Source: Actinomycetes bacterium
GTDB lineage: Bacteria > Actinomycetota > Acidimicrobiia > Acidimicrobiales > RAAP-2
Assembly: GCA_021790675.1 (NCBI GenBank)
Contig: JAJYGN010000088.1
Location: 1 to 36,146, forward strand
Length of the DNA: 36,146 nt
Direction of reading: 5' to 3'
In this document: piece after piece, positions 19,732 through 27,306 of the stretch
Layout of the letters: each line of letters begins with the position of its first letter
Numbering within the stretch: position 1 is the first letter of the stretch
The notes under the pieces: generated by a model
Told to the model about the DNA's origin: nothing
What the model saw: the letters and a program-made list of their open reading frames with translations, nothing else
The model's database searches: none
Position numbers and translations under genes: made by a program

Positions 19732-20772
19732 ATGTCCAACGGCCCGGTAGGCGAGTCGAGGAGTCCCGACCGTCGCTGGCCGTTGCGAGTAGGTCTCGCG
19801 GTGGTTCTCCTGGCACTCGTGGGCTCGGGACTGACGCTGTCGCGACTCGGTGCTCGAGCGCCGGCAATGACGGCTCCGCCCTCGACAACGACGGTGAGCA
19901 CTACGAGGCCGGCCCCGACAACGACAACGACGGTTCTCGCTCCCGGGCTGGAACCAGGGTCGACCTCGGGTCCGCTGGTGTCCTTTCCTGCCCTACGTCA
20001 CTGTGGTTTTCACGAGATGAACTCGCCCAGCACGCCGACGTCGAGCGTGACAACCCCCTCGAGCGCGACGACGATCACCGTCGTGCCCCGGCCCGTTCGC
20101 ACTCTGCCACTCGGGCACTGTCGAATCCTGGAGATCGGTGACTCGATCGGCAGCGAGTTGGGGTGGGGACTGGGACGAGAGATCTTCAAGGTGCCCGGCA
20201 TCACATTGATCGAGCGTGACAAGTCCTCGACTGGTCTCGCGGCGTCCTGGTACTACAACTGGCCCGCCCGCCTGCGAAGGCTCCTGCACAGGTATCGGCC
20301 CAACTTGGTCATCGTCTGCCTGGGCGCCAACGACCAGCAGGCCATCTCTCGACGCGGTACCGCAATGGACTTTGCGACGCCCGCCTGGCGCACCGCCTAT
20401 CGCGCCAACATCGATCAGATCCTCGGACTGGCCCGCCACCACGGGGCGTACCTCCTCTGGGTGGGCCTGCCCGTCATGCGCCCGATCCAGTACAACCGTG
20501 GTGTCACGCTGCTCAACTCGCTCTACGCTGAGCAGGTTTCTCGATCGCCCGGGGCGATCTTCGTCTCAACGTCGCAACTTTTAGCAACGTCATCAGGTGA
20601 ATTTCGCCGCACTGCCCACGTGGGAACGCGGGTGGAGATCCTGCGCGCCAATGACGGCATCCACTTCACGGTCATCGGCGAGGACGTCTTCTCCACCTAC
20701 GTGGTCAAGGCGATCGCCGCCACGTTGCACGTCAATCTTCCCCTGAGTTCCCCCATGGGCATCAACGGCTGA
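19732..20772 (+). CDS. Membrane-anchored SGNH/GDSL-type hydrolase (DUF459-like)
   Basis: This is probably an esterase or acyltransferase acting outside the cytoplasmic membrane. The 346 residues start with a basic segment and one hydrophobic helix (about 18-36; uncleaved anchor or signal peptide), then a Thr/Pro/Ser-rich linker (about 44-120) typical of wall-spanning tethers. The SGNH domain follows, with block I EIGDSIG (Ser138), block III LGANDQQ (Asn200) and block V DGIHFT (Asp308, His311). All four catalytic positions are present. ATG 19732 is chosen for its Shine-Dalgarno and because it places the hydrophobic helix at the N-terminus; an upstream ATG at 19639 lies before the likely promoter. 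It ends 6 nt from the convergent acyltransferase gene. The substrate is unknown. Confidence 0.87.
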   Translation: MSNGPVGESRSPDRRWPLRVGLAVVLLALVGSGLTLSRLGARAPAMTAPPSTTTVSTTRPAPTTTTTVLAPGLEPGSTSGPLVSFPALRHCGFHEMNSPSTPTSSVTTPSSATTITVVPRPVRTLPLGHCRILEIGDSIGSELGWGLGREIFKVPGITLIERDKSSTGLAASWYYNWPARLRRLLHRYRPNLVIVCLGANDQQAISRRGTAMDFATPAWRTAYRANIDQILGLARHHGAYLLWVGLPVMRPIQYNRGVTLLNSLYAEQVSRSPGAIFVSTSQLLATSSGEFRRTAHVGTRVEILRANDGIHFTVIGEDVFSTYVVKAIAATLHVNLPLSSPMGING

Positions 20773-20778
20773 ATCTCC

Positions 20779-21975
20779 TCACTGGGCGAGGTGGCCCACG
20801 AGCAACGTCGCATTCCACGACAAGGCGACGCACACGGCCAAGAGCAAGAACGCCGCGAATCGGTCGCGACTGAGCAGTCGAGAGTGCCGGATCGGATTCT
20901 CGAGCAGGTGATAGGAGAGGATCGCACAGATCACGGCACCGCCTACTTCGAGGGTTCGCGCGAGCGGCGAGGTCGGTGGCGACGCCCACAGCAGCGGCAG
21001 CATCAGCCAGGCGTAGTGGTAGAGGTAGAGCGAGTAGGAGATGTCGCCCACGTAGCGACACGGTCTCCAGGCAAGCCACGTGGCCGGCCCGCCGCGGACT
21101 TGGTCAAGACCCGTGACGAGCAAGATGGCGGCCGCTGCACACGGAATCCAGGCGAGCACCCCGGGATAGGCGCTCGTGGAGTTGAGATGTATGACGCCAT
21201 AGCTCAGCAGTACGAGGGCGGCCAGGGCGAGGAATGAGTTGCGCCGCGGTGCGCGTCGTAGCCAGGTCGTGGGGACCAGGGTGGCGAGCCCGCCGAGGCC
21301 GAGCTCCCAGAAGCGGGTGAAGGGCGAGTAGTACGCGTCGACGGGGGCGAGGGGAGTCTGGTGATACGACCACCAGGCCGAGACGGCGATGCTGATGATG
21401 AGCACGAGGGCGAGGCGCGCGCGGCGACGATGCTCGACGCTCGAACGGGTGATCGCGAAGACGACGAGCGGATAGACGAGGTAGAACTGCTCTTCGACCG
21501 CGAGGGACCAGTAGTGGGTGATCAGTGAGGGCGAGACGCCCGGGATGAAGTAGTTGCTGCCCGTGGCGATCAGTCGGAAGTTGGCCGCGAAGAGCGACGC
21601 CCAGCGTACGTCACCGAGCAGTTGGAGGTTGAAGTTCGAGCCGAGCGTGATGTACGCGATGAAGACGGTTGCCACCAGTACCACGGTCGCCGCGGGCACG
21701 ATACGCCGGATGCGCCGCGCGTAGAACGTCGCGAGGTTTGAAGAAATCTGTCGTGGCGGTTGGCGCAAGAGCAGTGACGTGATGACGTAGCCGCTGATGA
21801 CGAAGAAAACGTCGACGCCCACGTATCCGCCCTCGAATCCCGGCACGCCTGCGTGGTCGAGCACCACGAGGATGACCGCGATCGCCCGCAGGCCTTGGAT
21901 ATCGCCGCGAAAGTGCGACGGCTCTGGCGCGGGTAGCGCGCGGACACTCTCGGGATCGATGATCACGCGGCTCAT
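20779..21975 (-). CDS. Acyltransferase family 3 (AT3/OafA-like) membrane protein
   Basis: AT3 proteins pass acyl groups, often acetyl, across the membrane to modify polysaccharides, peptidoglycan or lipids. The 398 residues have the family's N-terminal signature DIQGLRAIAVILVVLDHAG with its Arg and His, then GYVGVDVFFVISGYVITSLL, RRIRRIVPAA, HYWSLAVEEQFYLVYPL, and about ten transmembrane helices in all. There is no C-terminal SGNH domain, which many homologs have fused on; a separate SGNH protein is encoded next door, converging 6 nt away. The ATG at 21975 is likely leaderless. The in-frame extension upstream lies in the SEDS gene and is not coding for this protein. Confidence 0.9.
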   Translation of the reverse strand: MSRVIIDPESVRALPAPEPSHFRGDIQGLRAIAVILVVLDHAGVPGFEGGYVGVDVFFVISGYVITSLLLRQPPRQISSNLATFYARRIRRIVPAATVVLVATVFIAYITLGSNFNLQLLGDVRWASLFAANFRLIATGSNYFIPGVSPSLITHYWSLAVEEQFYLVYPLVVFAITRSSVEHRRRARLALVLIISIAVSAWWSYHQTPLAPVDAYYSPFTRFWELGLGGLATLVPTTWLRRAPRRNSFLALAALVLLSYGVIHLNSTSAYPGVLAWIPCAAAAILLVTGLDQVRGGPATWLAWRPCRYVGDISYSLYLYHYAWLMLPLLWASPPTSPLARTLEVGGAVICAILSYHLLENPIRHSRLLSRDRFAAFLLLAVCVALSWNATLLVGHLAQ

Positions 21976-21981
21976 TGGAGC

Positions 21982-21987
21982 AGCGTA
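21982..21987 (-). promoter_or_regulatory. Putative -10 element giving a leaderless acyltransferase mRNA
   Basis: On the - strand TACGCT is followed by six bases (GCTCCA) and the ATG at 21975. It lies in the 47-nt gap after the upstream SEDS gene. No Shine-Dalgarno is visible. Confidence 0.55.
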
Positions 21988-22022
21988 ATTCTCGCACGCG
22001 CCATCGACGAGTCTGACGACGT

Positions 22023-23378
22023 TCAGAGGTCGGCGAAGGAGAGGGCGCGGATCTCCCCGCCCTGGAGCTCTACGTTGTTCTCGTGGCTGATGCGCAGCAG
22101 CAGGGCCACGATCACGTAGTTGGCGAGCAGCGAGCTGCCTCCGTAGGCCATGAAGGGCAACGTCACCCCGGTCAGGGGCAGGAGACGCAGCACGCCACCC
22201 ATGATGACGAAGGTCTGAATCCCCACGGTGGCCGTGAGAGCCGTCGCGACCAGTCGCACGTAGTCCGAGTGGGCGCGCTGGGCGATGCGAAAGCCCTCGC
22301 CGACGAAGAGCGCGAAGAGCGAGAGCACCAGGATGATGCCGACGAATCCCAGCTCCTCGCCCACCGCGGCGAAGATCATGTCCGAAGTGATCTCGGGCAC
22401 GGTGCCGCTCTGGCCGAGCCCGAGGCCGGTGCCTGTGATGCCGCCGGCGGCCAGTGAGTACCACCCGTAGGCGAGCTGATGTGAATAGGTGAAGTTGGCC
22501 GTCGACCACGGATCGAGCCACTGGCTGACGCGCACCTGGACCTGGGAGAAGTAATTGGCGGCGATCACGGCGCCGCCGGCGAGCAGACCCAGGCTGAGTA
22601 CGACGTACGTCTTGAGTCCGGTGGCGACCCAGAGCATCGAGATGAACAGACCGAAGATGAGGACTGCGAAGCCGATGTCGTTCTCCACGCCCAAGATGGC
22701 GACGGCGAATCCCCAGGCGACGAGAATCGGTATCAGGACCTTAGGCGGGACGATCAGACGTCCCATCACACGCTGAGTGGGAGTGGAGAGCAGCTCGCGA
22801 TTGGCGGCGAAGTACGAGGCAAAGAAGAAGGCCAGGAGGATCTTGGCGATCTCCACGGGCTGAAACGTGATCGGCCCCACCGCCACCCACAGGCGAGCAC
22901 CGTAGACGGTTTGTCCGATGCCCGGTATCAGTGGTGAGAGCAGCAGGAACATTGCCGCGACGAGGGTGAGATATCGGTAACGGTCGAGATCGCGCACGCG
23001 GCGAACGAGCGCCAGGGTAACGACGACGGCAACGGCTGAAAACATGAACCACAGGGCCTGATATCCCGCGCGCACTGGGTTCCAGCGGGCGATCTCCACG
23101 TAGCCGATGCCGTTGAGGAACGTCGCAATGGGCAAGAGCACCTGGCTCGATCGTGGAGCCAGCATTCGGATCGCCACGTGCAGCAAGAGCGACACCCCGA
23201 CGATGACGGTCAGAAAGAGGCCGAGGCGCTTGGGCATCTGGCCCTGGGATCCCAGGGACGCCAGTACGTAGAACGCCGTGACGACGATCCAAGCCAGCGC
23301 CATGAGGACCAATTCCGTTGAGCGCGGAGGCCTCGGCTCGCGAGCCTCGCCCGCGGCCTGACTGCGGTGTCTCGCCAC
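22023..23378 (-). CDS. SEDS-family protein (FtsW/RodA/SpoVE), second copy in the window
   Basis: This is a second lipid II polymerase-type protein, about 451 residues. It has an N-terminal cytoplasmic tail rich in Arg/Glu/Pro and more N-terminal helices than the 15.3-kb copy. Core motifs are GARLWVAVGPITFQPVEIAK, GVENDIGFAVLIFG, a WLDPW...YSHQLAYGWYSLAAGG loop typical of actinobacterial SEDS proteins, and the end motif LLPLTGVTLPFMAYGGSS. I chose GTG 23378 because TACTCT ends exactly 6 nt before it; a TTG at 23423 in the same frame would add 15 residues and lies upstream of that promoter. No PBP gene is next to it. RodA or FtsW cannot be decided from sequence alone. Confidence 0.9.
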   Translation of the reverse strand: MARHRSQAAGEAREPRPPRSTELVLMALAWIVVTAFYVLASLGSQGQMPKRLGLFLTVIVGVSLLLHVAIRMLAPRSSQVLLPIATFLNGIGYVEIARWNPVRAGYQALWFMFSAVAVVVTLALVRRVRDLDRYRYLTLVAAMFLLLSPLIPGIGQTVYGARLWVAVGPITFQPVEIAKILLAFFFASYFAANRELLSTPTQRVMGRLIVPPKVLIPILVAWGFAVAILGVENDIGFAVLIFGLFISMLWVATGLKTYVVLSLGLLAGGAVIAANYFSQVQVRVSQWLDPWSTANFTYSHQLAYGWYSLAAGGITGTGLGLGQSGTVPEITSDMIFAAVGEELGFVGIILVLSLFALFVGEGFRIAQRAHSDYVRLVATALTATVGIQTFVIMGGVLRLLPLTGVTLPFMAYGGSSLLANYVIVALLLRISHENNVELQGGEIRALSFADL

Positions 23379-23383
23379 CTCCT

Positions 23384-23389
23384 TAGAGT
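23384..23389 (+). promoter_or_regulatory. Putative -10 element of ppk1 (shared heptamer)
   Basis: TAGAGT overlaps the - strand TACTCT of the divergent SEDS gene by five bases, together forming TAGAGTA at 23384-23390. RNA would start near 23396, leaving a leader of about 42 nt with AAGGAG at 23422-23427. A second candidate, TACGCT at 23395-23400, cannot be excluded. Confidence 0.4.
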
Positions 23390-23390
23390 A
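23385..23390 (-). promoter_or_regulatory. Putative -10 element giving a leaderless SEDS mRNA (shared heptamer)
   Basis: On the - strand TACTCT is followed by AAGGAG and the GTG at 23378. AAGGAG touches the GTG, too close to work as a Shine-Dalgarno, so leaderless initiation fits best. The + strand reading of the same bases gives TAGAGT, the likely -10 of ppk1. Confidence 0.5.
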
Positions 23391-23437
23391 GTCGTACGCT
23401 TGATGCAAATTGCGGCGTGACAAGGAGTTCAGCGACA

Positions 23438-25507
23438 GTGCCCCTGGAACTCAACGCGTTCGGACCGGAGCGCTTCTCGAGCCGCGAGTTGTCGCGGCTC
23501 GAATTCGGCGCGCGCCTGCTCGACCTCGCCGAGGATCACCGCCTGCCGGTGCTCGAGCGCTGCAAGTTCGTCGCGATCTTCGCCGACATGATCGACGAGT
23601 TCTTCCAGGTGCGCGTGGTCAGCCTGGAGGACAAGGTGGCCGCTGGAGTCCAGACCCCCTCGGTGGACGGGGTTCGACCCCGCCAGCAACTCGCCGCCAT
23701 CCGTGAACGGGTTCTCTCGCTGGTCGAGCGACAAGACCGCGTGGTTCTCGACCAGCTCGTGCCTGAGCTCGCACGTAGCGGCATCGCCCTGGTGCACCAC
23801 GCCGATCTCACCGAGGCCGAAGTGGAACGTCTCTCGACTTACTTCGACGAGAACGTCTATCCGGTCCTAACGCCCCTCGCGGTTGACCCCGGACATCCCT
23901 TTCCGATGATCTCGAACCTTTCGCTCAACATCGCGGTGACCGTGCGCGATGACGCGACGGGTGAGGAGCGCAGCGCGCGCATCAAGGTTCCCAATTCACT
24001 GCCGCGATTCCTGTCCACGGGATCCGGACGGTGGTGCCTGCTTGAGGAATTGATTATGGCAAACCTCGGCCGGCTCTTTCCCGGTATGACCCTGGGGCGT
24101 GCGGACCTCTTTCGTGTGACGCGCAACGCGGACCTGACCCTTGAAGAGGACGAGGCCGACGACCTCCTGGTCGCCCTCGAGGTCGAGTTGCGTCGCCGGC
24201 GTTTTGGCGAGGCCCTGCGCGTCGAGATCCAAAGTGGCATGTCCAAGGACTATCTTGACCTGCTCGTCGACCAGCTGGACCTGGATCCGTCCAACGTCTA
24301 CGTGACCGACGCGCCGCTGGGCCTTCACGACCTGTGGAGCCTCTACGCCTTCGACCGGCCGGATCTCAAGGGCGAGGGCTGGTCGCCGCTCACTCCAGCC
24401 CGACTGCTCGCGGGCGACCACGTGGGCGATATCTTCGCCGCCATTCGAGAGGGCGACATCCTTCTTCACCATCCCTACGAGTCCTTCGCCGACTCGGTCG
24501 AGATGTTCATCGCCCAGGCGGCCGACGACCCCAAGGTGGTCGGCATCAAGCAGACGCTCTATCGCACGTCGGGTGACTCGCCGGTGGTGGGCGCGCTGAT
24601 CCGTGCGGCCGAGCGGGGCAAGCAGGTCGTGGCCCTCGTCGAGCTGAAGGCGCGCTTTGACGAGGCGGCCAATATCGAGTGGGCCAAGGCGCTCGAAGAC
24701 GCCGGGGTGCACGTGGTCTACGGCGTGGTGGGACTCAAGACCCACTCCAAGACGGCCCTGGTCGTGCGCAGCGAGGGCGAGACGACTGCGCGCTACGTCC
24801 ACGTGGCCACGGGCAACTACAACTCCAAGACTGCGCGCACCTACGAGGACTTCGGGCTGCTCACCTGTGACGCGGACATCACCCACGACATCGGCGAGCT
24901 GTTCAACTTCCTGACCGGATTCGCCCGTAACGCCAATTACCGCAAGATCATCGTCAGTCCGACGATCTCTCGCTCGCGCATCATCGAGCTCATCAATGTC
25001 CAGCGCGATCTCGGCGAGCGCGGGCGCATCGCCATCAAGGTGAACGGTCTCACGGATCCGAGCATCATCGACGCGCTCTATGAGGCGAGTTACGCCGGCG
25101 CCGCGATCCGCCTCGAGGTGCGCACATTGTGCTGCCTGCGTCCCGGTATAGAGGGCTTGTCGGAGAACATCACCGTACACTCGCTGGTCGGGGAGTTCCT
25201 CGAGCACTCGCGACTCTTCGTCTTCGGCGAGGCGGGTCGAGATGACTTCTCCGTCTTCATCGGTTCGGCTGACCTCATGGAGCGCAACCTCGACCGGCGC
25301 GTCGAGGTGATGGTGCCCATCGAGGACCCGGTGCTCGCCGCCGAGATCGTTGAGGCCTTCGAGGTGACGTGGCGCGACGACCGCTTTACCTGGCAACTGG
25401 GAACCGACCGACGTTGGCGGCGCCTCACGTCGGTCGAAGAGTTCTCCGCGCAGGAGGAGTTCAAACGGCGCTCGCTGGCCCGTTCCCGTTCGCTGGCGGC
25501 GCGCTGA
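23438..25507 (+). CDS. ppk1: Polyphosphate kinase 1
   Basis: PPK1 reversibly moves the terminal phosphate of ATP onto inorganic polyphosphate through a phosphohistidine. The 689 residues show the N-terminal domain (RELSRLEFGARLLDLAED, DMIDEFFQVR), a head domain (VDPGHPFPMISNLSLNIAV), and the two C-terminal PLD-like catalytic domains with IKQTLYRTSGDSPVV, LKTHSKTALVVR (His436, the expected phosphorylated residue) and FLEHSRLFVFG with the second histidine. The motif usually written ELSWL has Arg20 in place of Trp. GTG 23438 is chosen because AAGGAG lies 10 nt before it; GTG 23417 in the same frame has no ribosome-binding site. Its 3' end overlaps the convergent membrane protein gene by 47 nt. 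Confidence 0.94.
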   Translation: MPLELNAFGPERFSSRELSRLEFGARLLDLAEDHRLPVLERCKFVAIFADMIDEFFQVRVVSLEDKVAAGVQTPSVDGVRPRQQLAAIRERVLSLVERQDRVVLDQLVPELARSGIALVHHADLTEAEVERLSTYFDENVYPVLTPLAVDPGHPFPMISNLSLNIAVTVRDDATGEERSARIKVPNSLPRFLSTGSGRWCLLEELIMANLGRLFPGMTLGRADLFRVTRNADLTLEEDEADDLLVALEVELRRRRFGEALRVEIQSGMSKDYLDLLVDQLDLDPSNVYVTDAPLGLHDLWSLYAFDRPDLKGEGWSPLTPARLLAGDHVGDIFAAIREGDILLHHPYESFADSVEMFIAQAADDPKVVGIKQTLYRTSGDSPVVGALIRAAERGKQVVALVELKARFDEAANIEWAKALEDAGVHVVYGVVGLKTHSKTALVVRSEGETTARYVHVATGNYNSKTARTYEDFGLLTCDADITHDIGELFNFLTGFARNANYRKIIVSPTISRSRIIELINVQRDLGERGRIAIKVNGLTDPSIIDALYEASYAGAAIRLEVRTLCCLRPGIEGLSENITVHSLVGEFLEHSRLFVFGEAGRDDFSVFIGSADLMERNLDRRVEVMVPIEDPVLAAEIVEAFEVTWRDDRFTWQLGTDRRWRRLTSVEEFSAQEEFKRRSLARSRSLAAR

Positions 25508-26516
25508 CCTCTCGACGCCACTGCAGGCTCGCGTAGGCCGCGCCGCCGATGGGGATCGGGATCCAGAAGTTCACCAGTCGGTAGGCGAGCACGGCCATGA
25601 TTGCCTGGCTGTGGGGAACGCCGAAGGGGACGATCGTTCCGATCAAGACGCCCTCGACGACGCCGAGCCCGGCGGGAGTGAGGGGGATCGCGGCGAGAAC
25701 GTTGGCCAGGCCGTAGGCGACAAGCAGGTCGATGGGCGACATCACGTGGCCGAAGGCCCAGATGAAGACCCACAGGCAGGTCGCGTCGAAGAGCCAGTTC
25801 AACCCCGCCCACGTGAACGCCCACCACAGGGTCCGCCGGTTCGCGATCAGGACCTTGATGCGCTCGGCGACCTTTTCGAGAAGCGCCGATACCTTGTCGG
25901 GGTCCAGGGCCGGGATCCGCGCGGCGATCGCGCGCAGCCAGGCGTCGGCGTGACGCTGGCCGCGCGTCAACAGAACCAGGGTGCCGAAGAACGCGGCGAG
26001 CAGGAAGACCCCGGCGAGCGCGGCGAAGCCGTAGGAGGGGTTGAATCCGCGCAGGGGGATCGAGATCACCAACGCCACCCAGAAGATGAGGTTGAGCACG
26101 ACCGCCGAGCCCGTGCCCTGGGTGGCCAGGCCGAAGGCGTTGGTCTCCTTTGGCACCCCCAGTTCGTTGAAGATCCGATACGACAGGGCGCCGGCCGGCG
26201 CGGTGCCGCCGGGCACCACGTGGCTGATGGCGAGTCCCGCGAGGTTCACCCGCAGGGTGTTGAAGCGTCCGGGGGAGTAGGGATAGAGCACGGTGCGCGT
26301 GAGCTCGACGTAGCTGTAGATCGCCGCCATCTCGAAGACCACGGCCAGGGCGACAACGAAGGGATTGAGCGAGGAAAGCAGGTTCAGCCTCTGGCGCGCC
26401 GAGGCGAACTGGGGCAGGACGAAGTACTCGAAGACGAAGACCAGGAGACCCACACTCAGGATGATGCGGATCTCGCGGGGCATCGTGAAGCGCTTGCGAG
26501 GACTGGGTTCGGGCAT
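25461..26516 (-). CDS. UPF0104/AglD-like integral membrane protein (LPG synthase TM-domain family)
   Basis: The family includes the flippase domain of MprF and archaeal AglD. The 351 residues form about eight transmembrane helices, with the family signature VVPGGTAPAGALSYRIF in the second quarter and IPLTPAGLGVVEGVL near the end. The ATG follows AAGAAGG on the - strand. The 3' end overlaps ppk1 by 47 nt, tail to tail. It is divergent from the polyprenol-phosphate-mannose synthase gene, so moving or using a lipid-linked sugar is a reasonable guess, but no substrate can be read from the sequence. There is no C-terminal aminoacyltransferase domain, so it is not a full LPG synthase. Confidence 0.86.
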   Translation of the reverse strand: MPEPSPRKRFTMPREIRIILSVGLLVFVFEYFVLPQFASARQRLNLLSSLNPFVVALAVVFEMAAIYSYVELTRTVLYPYSPGRFNTLRVNLAGLAISHVVPGGTAPAGALSYRIFNELGVPKETNAFGLATQGTGSAVVLNLIFWVALVISIPLRGFNPSYGFAALAGVFLLAAFFGTLVLLTRGQRHADAWLRAIAARIPALDPDKVSALLEKVAERIKVLIANRRTLWWAFTWAGLNWLFDATCLWVFIWAFGHVMSPIDLLVAYGLANVLAAIPLTPAGLGVVEGVLIGTIVPFGVPHSQAIMAVLAYRLVNFWIPIPIGGAAYASLQWRREVSAPPANGNGPASAV

Positions 26517-26557
26517 GGACCTTCTTCGTGTTGCGGCTCCGGGCGCTCTGAAAGAGC

Positions 26558-26563
26558 AGTCTA
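26558..26563 (-). promoter_or_regulatory. Putative -10 element of the UPF0104-like gene
   Basis: On the - strand TAGACT would start RNA near 26551, giving a leader of about 35 nt with AAGAAGG close to the ATG at 26516. It lies 12 nt from the divergent -10 of the mannosyltransferase gene, so the two promoters may compete. Confidence 0.4.
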
Positions 26564-26574
26564 GAGGGCCAAAC

Positions 26575-26580
26575 TAGAAT
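26575..26580 (+). promoter_or_regulatory. Putative -10 element giving a leaderless polyprenol-phosphate-mannose synthase mRNA
   Basis: TAGAAT is followed by six bases (CGCCCG) and the GTG at 26587. There is no Shine-Dalgarno. Confidence 0.6.
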
Positions 26581-26586
26581 CGCCCG

Positions 26587-27306
26587 GTGCGCGTTTTGGT
26601 GGTTCTGCCCACGTATAACGAGATTTTGAACATCGACGCGATGGTGCGCGCCCTACGCGACGTCGTGCCCGCGGCGGACATCCTCGTGGTCGACGACGCC
26701 AGTCCCGACGGCACCGCGGACGCGGTGCGCTCGCTGTCGAGCGAGTTGGGACGCATCGAGCTGCTCTCTCGCGCGGCTAAGTCCGGGTTGGGCAGCGCCT
26801 ACCGCGCGGGTTTCGCGTGGGGCCTCGAGCGCGGTTACGACCACTTCGTGGAGATCGACTGTGACTTCTCCCATGACCCCGCGGCGCTGGTTCGCCTGCT
26901 CGAGCTCGGCGAGACCCACGACGTGGTGATCGGCTCGCGCTACATTCCCGGTGGTTCGATTCCCAAGTGGTCGCTGCCGCGCCGACTGCTCTCGCGACTG
27001 GGCAACCAGTACGCGTCGATCATGCTGGGACTGGGCGTGGCCGACTCGACCGCGGGGTATCGCGTCTACTCGAGCCGGGCCCTGGAGGTCATCGACTTCG
27101 CGACGGTGGGCGCCGATGGCTACGGATTCCAGATCGAGATGACCTATCGGGCGCGCCGCGGCGGAGCGAGCATCATCGAGTCGCCGATCGCCTTTCGCGA
27201 TCGCACCCGGGGTGAGTCCAAGATGTCCGGCGCGATCGTCCTCGAAGCCCTCGTCCTGGTCACCCGCTGGGGCGTCGAACGCCTGGTGCGCTCTCGGACG
27301 AACTAG
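26587..27306 (+). CDS. Polyprenol monophosphomannose synthase-like GT2 glycosyltransferase
   Basis: These enzymes move mannose from GDP-mannose to polyprenyl phosphate at the inner membrane face, making the donor for outer-face mannosylation in actinobacteria. The 239 residues are a single GT-A domain: VVLPTYNEILNI, VVDDASPDGTAD, EIDCDFSHDP (metal-binding DxD, here DCD), GSRYIPGGSIPKWSLPRR, GYGFQIEM and RTRGESKMS. These match the Dpm1/Ppm1 D2 family closely. There is no C-terminal membrane domain. The GTG start is likely leaderless. It ends tail to tail with menF, sharing CTAG. Confidence 0.9.
   Translation: MRVLVVLPTYNEILNIDAMVRALRDVVPAADILVVDDASPDGTADAVRSLSSELGRIELLSRAAKSGLGSAYRAGFAWGLERGYDHFVEIDCDFSHDPAALVRLLELGETHDVVIGSRYIPGGSIPKWSLPRRLLSRLGNQYASIMLGLGVADSTAGYRVYSSRALEVIDFATVGADGYGFQIEMTYRARRGGASIIESPIAFRDRTRGESKMSGAIVLEALVLVTRWGVERLVRSRTN

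Noticed and set aside
25461..26516. UPF0104-like protein as a full lysylphosphatidylglycerol synthase (MprF)
   Set aside because: Only the membrane domain is present; the C-terminal aminoacyltransferase domain is missing.
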